64,000 nt of DNA. It comes from SMWC01 sp964466315 (GTDB taxonomy: Bacteria > Pseudomonadota > Gammaproteobacteria > Steroidobacterales > Rariloculaceae). The stretch is from NCBI GenBank assembly GCA_964466315.1, contig CAYXNS010000004.1:22856-86855 (forward strand), in the 5' to 3' direction. The notes beneath the pieces are model-generated. The model was not told the DNA's origin and ran no database searches. It was given only the letters and a program-made list of their open reading frames with translations. Below, piece by piece: positions 51,818-60,112 of the stretch; the first letter of the stretch is position 1, and each line of letters opens with the position of its first letter. A program made the translations under genes and the position numbers.

Positions 51818-53110
51818 ATGAATCTTGCTGAGCCGCTACGAATTGCCTGCCTGGCATTGATGTCCGCGACGTTGACTACGCTGGCGTTCGCCGATCCGAT
51901 CCCGGCAGGCGCCCGTAGTGAGAACGTGGAAGCCGTCGGTTACGTCGACGCACCCAACGCTTCGCCATTCAAGATGTCGCTGCTGGAGTCGGACGGGCGA
52001 TGGTATATGTACACGTCGAACCTGTTCCATCGTGGCTGGGCGATCTTCGACGTGACGGACCCGACCGATCCGACGATGGTGAAGTTCATCGACGGACCGG
52101 AGAATACGGCGACGTGGCAGCTCGATCTCGCCGATGGGCTGTTGATAACCTCGCTGGATGCGCTGTCGGCAGGCTGGGGCGGCGACCCGGACCAGCCTCG
52201 TGCCCCGGAGGCCGTGCTGATCTGGACTCTAGAGGATCCGGTCAATCCGAGGCAGATTGGTAGCTTCACGACGGGTGGCGGCACGCATCGCAATGCCTAT
52301 TTCGGCGGCGACTACATGCACCTCGCGGCCAATCTCCCAGGCTATCAGGGCGAGGTCTACATGATCGTCGATATCAGCGATCCGTCGAATCCCGTCGAGA
52401 CCGGACGGTTCGCAACTGCCGGGATGAAAGATACCGACCCCGAGTCTTACGATCTCGGGCGCCTGCATGGGCCGGCCGATGTGCGTGGCGATCTGGCGTT
52501 CCTGCCAATGGGCGGTTCGGGGTTCATCATCACGGATATCAGTGACCCCGCGAACATCGAGGAGATCAGCCGTCTCGATTTCGGGCCGTTGTTCGGGCCG
52601 ACACATCTGTCGGTACACACGACGACGCCTTACCTCGAGAGAGGCCTCGCTATCGTCAACAGCGAAGCAATTGCCGAGAATTGCGATGAGGCGCTGAACT
52701 TCGCCGGACTCGTCGACATTTCCGATCTGGCGGTACCGAGGCTGATCTCGGCATTCCCGCTGCCGCAACCGCCGGACGGCGAGCGCCCTGATTATTTCTG
52801 CACCCACGGCGGGCGCTTCGGCCCGCACAATCAGAACCAGCTGCAACACAATTCACTGGTGGAAGACCAGACGGACCGCGTGTATCTGACCTACTTCAAC
52901 GGGGGCTTAAGGATCTTCGATATCTCGACGCCCGTGAATCCACAAGAAGTCGGTTGGTTCCTGCCACCGGACCCGACGGTGCGCCGCGGCCCGCTGCCGC
53001 GCGGTGCGCTCGTCCTGCAAAGTGAGGACGTGCTCGTCGACACGCGCGGCTATATTTACGTCAGCCACAAGAATCAGGGTATCTGGGTGTTGCGTTACAC
53101 GGGTGATTAA
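51818..53110 (+). CDS. Exported LVIVD-repeat beta-propeller protein, copy 2
   Basis: 430 residues from the ATG at 51818, which has GAGGGA upstream; the frame reaches 51767 but the first 17 codons look non-coding. Signal peptide ends near LAFADP. LVIVD-type repeats: WAIFDVTDPTDPTMVKFIDG, YMIVDISDPSNPVETGRFAT, FIITDISDPANIEEISRLDF and LRIFDISTPVNPQEVGWFLP. The CTHGGRFGPHNQNQ motif parallels the protein at 40942, marking a subfamily. Function unknown; it lies between ASST-like and M20 genes with short spacers (13 bases to the next). Confidence 0.8.
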   Translation: MNLAEPLRIACLALMSATLTTLAFADPIPAGARSENVEAVGYVDAPNASPFKMSLLESDGRWYMYTSNLFHRGWAIFDVTDPTDPTMVKFIDGPENTATWQLDLADGLLITSLDALSAGWGGDPDQPRAPEAVLIWTLEDPVNPRQIGSFTTGGGTHRNAYFGGDYMHLAANLPGYQGEVYMIVDISDPSNPVETGRFATAGMKDTDPESYDLGRLHGPADVRGDLAFLPMGGSGFIITDISDPANIEEISRLDFGPLFGPTHLSVHTTTPYLERGLAIVNSEAIAENCDEALNFAGLVDISDLAVPRLISAFPLPQPPDGERPDYFCTHGGRFGPHNQNQLQHNSLVEDQTDRVYLTYFNGGLRIFDISTPVNPQEVGWFLPPDPTVRRGPLPRGALVLQSEDVLVDTRGYIYVSHKNQGIWVLRYTGD

Positions 53111-53123
53111 CAAGGAGGGTAGG

Positions 53124-54488
53124 ATGGTCATAGCCAGCCGCATATTCATCGCGCTGCTATTCGCGGGCGTGCTGCCTCCTCTGCAAGCGCAGACCGTTGC
53201 ACTGAATCGTTTGACGGCCTATATCGAGGTCGATACGACGAACCCGCCCGGCAATGAAACCCGCGGCGCCGATTATTTCGCCACGATCTTCGATGCGGCG
53301 GGTATCGGTTATGAGACCGTCGAGTCGGCGCCGGGGCGCGGCAACATCTGGGCGCGTCTTCCGGGCGGGGACGAGCCCGCACTCGTACTGCTGCATCACA
53401 TGGATGTCGTGCCTGCGACGGCTTCGGCCTGGGAAAGCGATCCGCTAACGGCGACGATCAAAGACGGGATCCTGTCCGGCCGCGGCGCGCTGGATACGAA
53501 GTCCTTAGGGATCATGCACTTGGAAGCCTTCCTGGCGCTGCATACGAGTGATCAATCGCTAAACCGTGACGTGATTTTCATGGCGACGGCCGACGAGGAA
53601 GCCGGCGGTTTCTACGGTGCCGGTTGGCTCGTCGAGAATCGCCCCGAACTCTTCGAGGACGTCGGCTATCTGTTGAACGAGGGTGGGCGTGGTATAGAGT
53701 CGGGTGGGCAGATCTCGTTTCAGATCGAACTCGCGCAGAAACGCCCGTACTGGCTGCGTCTGACTGCGACGGACGAGCCTGGGCACGGCTCGCGCCCGCT
53801 GCCGACATCGGCGCCAACACGCTTGATCGCGGCATTGCAACAGATCCAGAGCGCTCCGTTCGAACCGCGCATCGTCACGCCCGTACGCGAGATGTTCAGG
53901 CGAATCTCGGAGTCCTTCGATCCGGTCTGGCAAGAGTCGCTCGCGAATATCGACGACGCGATTCTCGACCCTGAGTTTTTGCATCGGTTTCAAGCGGAAC
54001 AGCCCGGCCTGCATGCACTTCTCCGCAATACCTGCTCGATCACGATGTTGTCGGGCAGCCAGAAGATAAACGTCGTGCCGCCGATTTCCACGGCTGAACT
54101 CGACTGCCGAATTCTTCCCGATCAGGATGCCGCCGAGTTTCTCGACGCGGTCGAGGCGCGAATCGATGACGACCACATCGAAATCGAGCAGATCATGCTC
54201 TTCAGTGCGGCGGCCTCCAGTTCCGATACGAGCCTCTACTCGCTCCTGGAAGCATCGATTCGGCGGCACTTTCCGTCGGCCGGCATCGCGCCAGGAGTTG
54301 CGGCTGGATTTACGGATAGCCACTTTTTTCGCGACATCGGTATCGACAGTTACGGCTACAATCCTACCGTGAGCTCAGCCGCCGCGCGTACCAGCGTGCA
54401 CGGGAATAACGAGCGGATCGGAGTCGATGCCTTCAATCGTGGCGTCGCAATCATGATAGAAACCGTGTCTGCGTTTGTTACCGACTAG
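53124..54488 (+). CDS. Exported M20-family metallopeptidase
   Basis: 454 residues from the ATG at 53124 (AAGGAGGG upstream). Signal peptide ends near PPLQAQ. Zinc-site motifs: LVLLHHMDVVPA (His-x-Asp), LSGRGALDTKSLG, the catalytic glutamates in MATADEEAGGFYGAGWLV, and the last His in AGFTDSHFFRDIG. Members remove amino acids or split amide-linked metabolites; secretion points to periplasmic peptide or acyl-amino-acid turnover. Operon position next to LVIVD and RidA genes suggests a shared catabolic role, unproven. Confidence 0.9.
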   Translation: MVIASRIFIALLFAGVLPPLQAQTVALNRLTAYIEVDTTNPPGNETRGADYFATIFDAAGIGYETVESAPGRGNIWARLPGGDEPALVLLHHMDVVPATASAWESDPLTATIKDGILSGRGALDTKSLGIMHLEAFLALHTSDQSLNRDVIFMATADEEAGGFYGAGWLVENRPELFEDVGYLLNEGGRGIESGGQISFQIELAQKRPYWLRLTATDEPGHGSRPLPTSAPTRLIAALQQIQSAPFEPRIVTPVREMFRRISESFDPVWQESLANIDDAILDPEFLHRFQAEQPGLHALLRNTCSITMLSGSQKINVVPPISTAELDCRILPDQDAAEFLDAVEARIDDDHIEIEQIMLFSAAASSSDTSLYSLLEASIRRHFPSAGIAPGVAAGFTDSHFFRDIGIDSYGYNPTVSSAAARTSVHGNNERIGVDAFNRGVAIMIETVSAFVTD

Positions 54489-54530
54489 CATATCGTCGGC
54501 CTGCGCGTGTAATCGGAAAAGGGAGGACTT

Positions 54531-55037
54531 ATGCAGGAGCTTTTAAATCGTCGTGACTTTCTAGTTTCCGGTACCGTCGGCTTGGCGGGCGCGGCGCAAC
54601 TCTTCTCATTCCCGCTGGCATCAAATGCTCAGGGTGCGCGCTCTGCGTCCGTTGCCCGCGGAACCTATGTTCAGGCCGACGCCGACATGGATTTACTGTT
54701 TCTCTCGGGTACCACGGCGCTCGATCTCTACCATTTGCACCCACACGTACCATACGAGATCACGATGCCGGACGATATTGCCGGTCAGGCGCATATGTGC
54801 ATGCGCAACCTCAAGGAAGTCCTGGACGACCAAGGTGCGACCTGGCGGGATGTCGTCAAGGTCAACCGGTTTCAGACCGACATCACGGAATCGGCCGCAA
54901 TAGAGGAAGTCATGGCGCAATACTTCGACTTCTGGGACTGGTGGCCGGCAATGACCGCCATGGAGATTAGAAACCTGAGTTCCGCACCGGCACGGCTGGA
55001 GATCGAAATCATCGCCATGCTTCCGCGAGTTGCGTAG
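54531..55037 (+). CDS. RidA-family protein with Tat export signal
   Basis: 168 residues. The N-terminus MQELLNRRDFLVSGTVGLAG with LASNAQ is a twin-arginine signal, unusual because RidA enamine/imine deaminases normally act in the cytoplasm. The body DMDLLFLSGTTALDL, DQGATWRDVVKVNRFQTDIT and PARLEIEIIAML is the YjgF/RidA fold. By alignment the catalytic Arg position (the R of the usual RLP motif) falls on Leu or is shifted (IRNLSSAPAR). Followed by a second RidA gene. Periplasmic function unknown. Confidence 0.82.
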   Translation: MQELLNRRDFLVSGTVGLAGAAQLFSFPLASNAQGARSASVARGTYVQADADMDLLFLSGTTALDLYHLHPHVPYEITMPDDIAGQAHMCMRNLKEVLDDQGATWRDVVKVNRFQTDITESAAIEEVMAQYFDFWDWWPAMTAMEIRNLSSAPARLEIEIIAMLPRVA

Positions 55038-55080
55038 ATCACGAGCAAACAATAGCTACTGAGAGCTAAGGAATACAACG

Positions 55081-55476
55081 ATGCCTATTCAAATCGTAAA
55101 TACCCGCAATGTCGATAAAACGGCGTTTGCGCCAGGCTTGCGTATCAGCTCGGACATGGATCTGCTGTTCCTGTCGGGCGTTACCGCGAGGCCGCCAGGA
55201 CTCGATGCTTCCGAACCCTACGACTACTCCGACAGTATTGAGGATCAGACACGCGCCGTGCTCGAGAATATCCAGGGGATACTCGATGAGGCTGAAATTA
55301 CCTGGCGCGAGGTTATCAAGATCGTGAGGTTCTACACGGAGGCTGGCGGGAACGCGATCCGGGCCGAGTATCTTGGCGATTGGCAGCCCTGCAGTACGAC
55401 ACTCGGCGTCGATCGGTTGCCCGACCCGGGCGCCAAGATCATGTATGACGTGACGGCGGTAGTACCTCGGGCCTGA
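55081..55476 (+). CDS. RidA-family protein
   Basis: 131 residues of typical RidA length without a signal peptide. Fold landmarks: SDMDLLFLSGVTARPPG, ILDEAEITWREVIKIVRFYT, and a C-terminal GVDRLPDPGAKIMYDVTAVV. The DRLP stretch keeps the arginine used in imine deamination, so it may be catalytic, unlike the other two RidA proteins here. It lies 43 bases after the Tat-RidA gene and 18 before the PanE-like gene. Confidence 0.85.
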   Translation: MPIQIVNTRNVDKTAFAPGLRISSDMDLLFLSGVTARPPGLDASEPYDYSDSIEDQTRAVLENIQGILDEAEITWREVIKIVRFYTEAGGNAIRAEYLGDWQPCSTTLGVDRLPDPGAKIMYDVTAVVPRA

Positions 55477-55494
55477 TCAGACGCGGCCGCCGCC

Positions 55495-56418
55495 ATGCGA
55501 ATCGCATTGATGGGCGCCGGCGGCGTCGGCGGTTACTTCGGCGGCCGGATGGCGGCCGGCGGCTGTGATGTCACGTTCATCGCGCGTGGCCGGCATCTCG
55601 AGGCGATCCTGTCAAACGGACTGAAGATTGACAGCCGCGATCTCGGTGATGCAATCGTCCACCCCGCCAATGCGACCGACAATCCATCGGATGTCGGCGT
55701 CGTCGACTACGTTATCGTCGGCGTCAAACTCTGGGATACGGCAGAGGCCGGCCGCGCCATTCTTCCCATGATCGGACCGGAGACTACGGTGCTCTCATTG
55801 CAGAATGGTGTCGAATGCGACGAGATCCTCGCTGAGATCGTCGGTGCCGAGCATTTGATTGGCGGCGTCGCGTTCATTGCGAGTTCGATCGACGAACCGG
55901 GCGTCATCAAACATATCGGTACGATGCAGCGTGTCGTCATCGGCGAACGTGCGGGCGGTTCATCACCACGCGTCGATGCGCTACACGAAGCACTGCTGAG
56001 AGGCAGGATCAACTCGGAGGTCAGCGAGAATATCGAGCGAACGATCTGGGAGAAGTTCGTCTTTCTCGTGGGTCTGAGTGCGACGACCGCGACATTGCGT
56101 ACTACGCTCGGGCCCGTACGCGACGCGCCCAAGAGCCGCGAGATGCTGCTCAACGTCATGCGGGAGACCGTCGCGGTCGCTCGCGCCAAGGGTATCGATC
56201 TGCCGGCGAATTTCGCGGACGACAGGCTCACGTTCGCTGACGGACTACCCATCGATATGACCTCCTCCATGCATCATGACCTTGAGGCCGGTAACCCTCT
56301 CGAAGTGGCCTGGCTTAGCGGTGCGGTGGCGCGATTCGGATTCGAACTCGGTGTACCGACGCCCGTGAACCAAGTTGTCTTCACCGCGCTCGAAGCTTAC
56401 ACAGCATCTCGATCATGA
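55495..56418 (+). CDS. 2-dehydropantoate 2-reductase family protein (PanE/ApbA-like)
   Basis: 307 residues. NAD(P) site RIALMGAGGVGGYFGGRMAA, VIVGVKLWDTAEAGRAI, VLSLQNGVECDEILAEI, catalytic lysine region ENIERTIWEKFVFLVGLSA and C-terminal SSMHHDLEAGNPLEVAWLSG are PanE/ApbA traits. It could make pantoate for CoA, but in a catabolic run it may reduce another 2-keto acid. Its stop overlaps (ATGA) the start of a broken enolase-superfamily gene. Confidence 0.88.
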   Translation: MRIALMGAGGVGGYFGGRMAAGGCDVTFIARGRHLEAILSNGLKIDSRDLGDAIVHPANATDNPSDVGVVDYVIVGVKLWDTAEAGRAILPMIGPETTVLSLQNGVECDEILAEIVGAEHLIGGVAFIASSIDEPGVIKHIGTMQRVVIGERAGGSSPRVDALHEALLRGRINSEVSENIERTIWEKFVFLVGLSATTATLRTTLGPVRDAPKSREMLLNVMRETVAVARAKGIDLPANFADDRLTFADGLPIDMTSSMHHDLEAGNPLEVAWLSGAVARFGFELGVPTPVNQVVFTALEAYTASRS

Positions 56419-56564
56419 AACATCCAGTGTTAACCATACGCGCGGTCCGCACGCGTGCCATGAACGTCCCGATGAAACGCCCGCTCGGTACGGGTGCTGC
56501 GTGTAGGCCATGTGCGCTCTCCGGACACCGTTTCGACCGCCCGGCTGCGCCAGGCAGGCCCTAA
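56415..56564 (+). pseudogene. N-terminal fragment of an enolase-superfamily (mandelate racemase-like) gene
   Basis: The ATG overlaps the PanE-like stop by four bases. The first 30 codons (MKHPVLTIRAVRTRAMNVPM, then KRPLGTGAA) look like the start of mandelate-racemase/muconate-lactonising-type proteins, which begin with a strand and a PLxRPLxT capping motif. After GAA the frame becomes incoherent and stops at 56564, with no barrel domain following. The rest of the gap to 56745 shows nothing recognisable. I read this as a deletion relic. Confidence 0.55.
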
Positions 56565-56744
56565 CTTTATCGCGTTCTACACCCGTCTGTGATACCACGG
56601 AATTCACCCGGCGGACGTGCGCATCAGGGCAGCCCGTGCTCGGTTGAACGCGATGGGGTGAAGTTCCGAGAGGTATCTCGTGTAACGTATCGATATAATT
56701 GGCAATCAATAGATTTCAGGGCCAGGTGACGAGCCGATAAGACG

Positions 56745-58328
56745 ATGACCACGGGTGAGGAAAAACGCATCGTGATCATGGACACGACGCTTCGTGATGG
56801 CGAGCAGACGCCGGATATCTCCTATACGGCGTCGGAGAAGCTTCACGTCGCGCGTATGTTGCTCGCCGACCTCGAGGTGGATCGCATCGAGATCGCTTCC
56901 GCGCGCGTATCGCGTGGCGAACTCGAAGCGGCCCTTCGTGTCACGGACTGGGCCCGCGAGGCCGGTATGGTCGACCGCGTCGAGATGCTCGGCTTCTGTG
57001 ACGGTCGACGTTCGGTCGACTGGATCATTGAAGCAGGCGGTTGCGTGATGAACCTGCTTACGAAGGGTTCCGAGCACCACTGCCGGACTCATCTGCAGAT
57101 GACGCCCGGCGAGCATATCGAGCGCATCGTCGAGACCGTGAGCTATGCGCGGCAGAAAGACGTACGCGTCGGTGTCTATCTCGAGGACTGGTCGAATGGC
57201 GTGCGTGACAGTTTCGACTACGTCACGAGCATCGTGAACGCGATTCAGACGCTCGACATCGAGCGCATCTATCTTGCGGATACGCTGGGGGTACTCGCAC
57301 CGGACGACGTGCGCCATTTCGTCAGCGTCATGGCCATCACCTGGCCCGATGCTGAATTCGAGTTCCATGGCCATAACGATTACGGCCTCGCCACCGCCAA
57401 TGCGATTGCAGCAATTCAGGCGGGCACCCGTGGCGTACACGTTAGCGTGAACGGTCTCGGCGAGCGCGCGGGTAACACGTCTTTGGCTGAGATCGTCGCT
57501 GCCATTTCCGATCACACGGACTGCGTGACGGGAGTGAACGAATCGCGTCTCGCCGTCATCTCGAGTCTGGTCGAGACGTTTAGCGGTAAGAATGTCTCCG
57601 CGAATGCGCCGATACTTGGTACGGACGTCTTCACACAGACCGCGGGTGTGCATGCCGATGGCGACGCTAAGGGTGATCTCTATGCGACGCGTCTGGCACC
57701 GCAGCGGTTCGGGCGCGAGCGTCGCTATGCGCTCGGTAAGCTGTCGGGGAAAGCTTCGTTGGATCACAACCTGGCAAGGCTGGGGATCACACTCTCCGAC
57801 ATGAATCGTCAGAAGGTGCTCGATCGAATCATCGAACTCGGCGATAAGAAACACACCGTCGTACCGGAAGATCTCTTGATGATTATCGCCGACGTTCTCA
57901 AGACCCCGACCGACCATGTCGTGCGCATCGAAAGTTATGCGATTAACGTTACCTCCGCTGGTCCGCCTCAGGCGACCGTCACTGTGTCGTTCCAGGGCAA
58001 GACGGTGGAAGCCTCCGACACCGGCGATGGCGGCTACGACGCCTTCATGCATGCGCTCAAGAAGGCCGTGGCACAGTACGACATCGAAGTGCCACGGCTG
58101 GCGGATTATCGCGTGCGAATTCCTCCGGGTGGACGCACGGAGGCGCTCGTCGAGACATTGATAAGCTGGGGCGACGGCACGGAAGGTCATAGCTTCTCGA
58201 CGATCGGTGTGGACTCCGATCAGACGGCGGCGGCCGTCATCGCGACGGAAAAGATGCTCAATATCATCGCCCACGAGGGCGCACGAGATGGTTCGATGAC
58301 CGACGAGTTCAGAATCAGCTCTCGATAG
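56745..58328 (+). CDS. 2-isopropylmalate synthase-like aldol-type enzyme (LeuA family)
   Basis: 527 residues, full LeuA architecture. TIM barrel: IVIMDTTLRDGEQTP (metal Asp and Arg), HFVSVMAITWPDAEFEFHGH, then NDYGLATAN (HxH metal ligands), and VNGLGERAGNTSLAEIVAAI. Subdomains LGKLSGKASLDHNLARLGI and a C-terminal regulatory domain (GDGGYDAFMHALKKAVAQYD) follow. The strand before Glu/Gln differs from classic LeuA (ISYTASEK). No leuBCD nearby, so leucine synthesis, citramalate or another acyl-CoA aldol reaction are all possible. Confidence 0.85.
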   Translation: MTTGEEKRIVIMDTTLRDGEQTPDISYTASEKLHVARMLLADLEVDRIEIASARVSRGELEAALRVTDWAREAGMVDRVEMLGFCDGRRSVDWIIEAGGCVMNLLTKGSEHHCRTHLQMTPGEHIERIVETVSYARQKDVRVGVYLEDWSNGVRDSFDYVTSIVNAIQTLDIERIYLADTLGVLAPDDVRHFVSVMAITWPDAEFEFHGHNDYGLATANAIAAIQAGTRGVHVSVNGLGERAGNTSLAEIVAAISDHTDCVTGVNESRLAVISSLVETFSGKNVSANAPILGTDVFTQTAGVHADGDAKGDLYATRLAPQRFGRERRYALGKLSGKASLDHNLARLGITLSDMNRQKVLDRIIELGDKKHTVVPEDLLMIIADVLKTPTDHVVRIESYAINVTSAGPPQATVTVSFQGKTVEASDTGDGGYDAFMHALKKAVAQYDIEVPRLADYRVRIPPGGRTEALVETLISWGDGTEGHSFSTIGVDSDQTAAAVIATEKMLNIIAHEGARDGSMTDEFRISSR

Positions 58329-58514
58329 CGAGAAATAACGATATCCTAGCGCTACCGCAACCTTCTCACCTCTCCTGATTCTCGGTTTCGGTTTGAGGTA
58401 GTATCGGGCTTGGTTTCAACCGCGAAGTGCGACGGTCAGTTGCAGTCGAGTGTTGTAGGAAACTTCATGTGGTGTCAAGGCGCCGAGACACTTTCTAGGT
58501 CGCAGGAAACAATC

Positions 58515-59147
58515 ATGAACACGATTAGATTTCTTCTTATAGCCTCCATCTTGGCCTTCGCCGGATCCGTATCTGCCGAAACTTGGTCGGCATACACGGA
58601 TCGGTCGCAGTTCTTCAGCGTCAATTTTCCCGGGGAGCCCGAGGTCCGGGATGTCCCCTATCCGTCGGAATATGGTGCGATCTTTCCCTCGAAGGTCTAT
58701 ACCGTGCAGTCCGGGGAGAACTTCTATTCCCTCAATGTAGTCGATTTTACGAACGCGCAGAAAACCTATCTGGAGCTGCCGGATAAGACCGACGAGGCCA
58801 GCTCACAATGGCTATGGCTCTACGACCAGCTTGGATCGCCCATGTATGCGGCCCGGCAGTTCCGTCTGCGCGGCGGCGAGGTCACCTTCGATGCCTGGCA
58901 CCATATCGATTTCGTCGAGGGCCACCAGTTGCAGATGACCAACCCGGACCAATCACGTACCTACGCGGGTTTTTATCTTCACAACAGCCGCCTCTATATC
59001 CTCGAGGCGACCGTTCCCGCTGGCGCGCTACCTCAAGGGTTGTTCCAGCAGTCGATATCGTTCCTCGACGCGGACGGCATCCGTATTCGCTACGAAGTTC
59101 AGCCCGACCGTAGCCGGACACGCCTCCAGAGGCTCCCCGGGGGATAG
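58515..59147 (+). CDS. Exported protein of unknown function
   Basis: 210 residues from the ATG at 58515; signal peptide FLLIASILAFAGSVSAE. The mature protein begins WSAYTDRSQFFSVNFPGEPE and later has FHLHNSRLYILEATVPAG-like strands (actual HNSRLYILEATVPAG), typical of small beta-rich bacterial domains that read like lipid- or membrane-assisting proteins. I do not recognise a named family. It stands alone and is followed by a peroxiredoxin relic. Confidence 0.65.
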   Translation: MNTIRFLLIASILAFAGSVSAETWSAYTDRSQFFSVNFPGEPEVRDVPYPSEYGAIFPSKVYTVQSGENFYSLNVVDFTNAQKTYLELPDKTDEASSQWLWLYDQLGSPMYAARQFRLRGGEVTFDAWHHIDFVEGHQLQMTNPDQSRTYAGFYLHNSRLYILEATVPAGALPQGLFQQSISFLDADGIRIRYEVQPDRSRTRLQRLPGG

Positions 59148-59302
59148 ACACCGAAGAAAAGGTGGCGACGCTCGTTAGCTAGAAGCAGGGCGAGGACGTC
59201 ATCATCGTGCCCGCCGTATCGGATGAGGCGGCCAAAGAGAAGTTCCCCGATGGCCGGAAAGCCTCGAAGCTCTATATCCGGATCGTACGCCAGCCTCAGT
59301 AA
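59147..59302 (+). pseudogene. C-terminal fragment of a peroxiredoxin gene with a nonsense codon
   Basis: One frame reads EEKVATLVS, stop, then KQGEDVIIVPAVSDEAAKEK and FPDGRKASKLYIRIVRQPQ, stop. This resembles the C-terminal tail of 1-Cys/AhpC-type peroxiredoxins (KVATPVxWKxGEDVII...AKxKFPxGxx...YLRxxPQP), with TAG at 59180-59182 where Trp is expected. The peroxidatic-Cys domain is absent. A decayed end piece left after a deletion. Confidence 0.65.
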
Positions 59303-59463
59303 CGCTGCGGCACAGAGAGTTCCCGTTGAACGCCCGTCGGAAGGTGGCGGCTGATTGTACTCAGATCCGGTAGAATGTGCTCTTGAATCGTCTTGCGGGG
59401 ATGGGGAAAGAAGACTACCGATCCGATGAGTCGAGTCTGTCAACGATAACCAAGGATAAGAAG

Positions 59464-60111
59464 ATGAATAACATCAAGTATCTCTTTGCTCTGATCGCGC
59501 TAGCTGCGGTGGCGCTCCCGGGCCTGTCTCAGGATCAGCAGCCGATGAGCTTTTTCGTAACCAGTGTCGGCGTGGGCGATGGCGCCAATCTCGGCGGATT
59601 AGCCGGGGCTGACGCGCACTGCGCAGCGCTGGCTGAAGCGGCTGGCGCCGGAGGCCGAACCTGGCGCGCCTATCTGAGTCAGGCGCCCGGTATGGGTGCG
59701 GGACTCGTCAACGCACGCGATCGCATCGGTAACGGACCCTGGTACAACGCGAACGGAGTTGCCGTGGCCTGGGACCTCACTAGCTTGCACGAGGACCAGA
59801 ACAACATACGTAAGCCGACTGCCGTAAATGAGGATGGTGAAGAAATAAACGGCTCAGGCGACGACCCGAACCGGCATGATATCCTCACGGGCTCGGATGC
59901 AGACGGCCGATTGATTCCGGGAAGTGGCGCTGTCACGACCTGCAACAATTGGACGAGCAGCGACGCAGGCAATGCGATGGTCGGTCATCACGATCGCCTA
60001 GGCGGGCCGAACGCTTCATGGAACTCGGTCCACAGCAGTCGTGGCTGTAGTCAGGAGATGTTGCGCGGCTCCGGTGGTGACGGCCTGTTTTACTGCTTTG
60101 CGGCTGACTAA
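59464..60111 (+). CDS. Exported DUF1554/lectin-like protein
   Basis: 215 residues from the ATG at 59464 (AAGGAT-type ribosome site); signal peptide FALIALAAVALPGLSQ. The mature part has the pattern FFVTSVGVGDGANLGGLAGA, then DAHCAALAEAAGAGGRTWRA and ARDRIGNGPWYNANGVAVAW, and conserved Cys in TTCNNWTSSDAGNAMVGHHD and HSSRGCSQ. This matches a C-type-lectin/endostatin-like domain widespread in environmental bacteria. Probably binds a surface or sugar ligand. The sulfatase gene starts one base after its stop. Confidence 0.78.
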   Translation: MNNIKYLFALIALAAVALPGLSQDQQPMSFFVTSVGVGDGANLGGLAGADAHCAALAEAAGAGGRTWRAYLSQAPGMGAGLVNARDRIGNGPWYNANGVAVAWDLTSLHEDQNNIRKPTAVNEDGEEINGSGDDPNRHDILTGSDADGRLIPGSGAVTTCNNWTSSDAGNAMVGHHDRLGGPNASWNSVHSSRGCSQEMLRGSGGDGLFYCFAAD

Positions 60112-60112
60112 G

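Noticed and set aside
56706..58274. Long minus-strand ORF (522 codons) opposite the LeuA-like gene
   Set aside because: Its product is His/Asp-rich low-sense sequence mirroring the LeuA frame; the plus strand has full family motifs.
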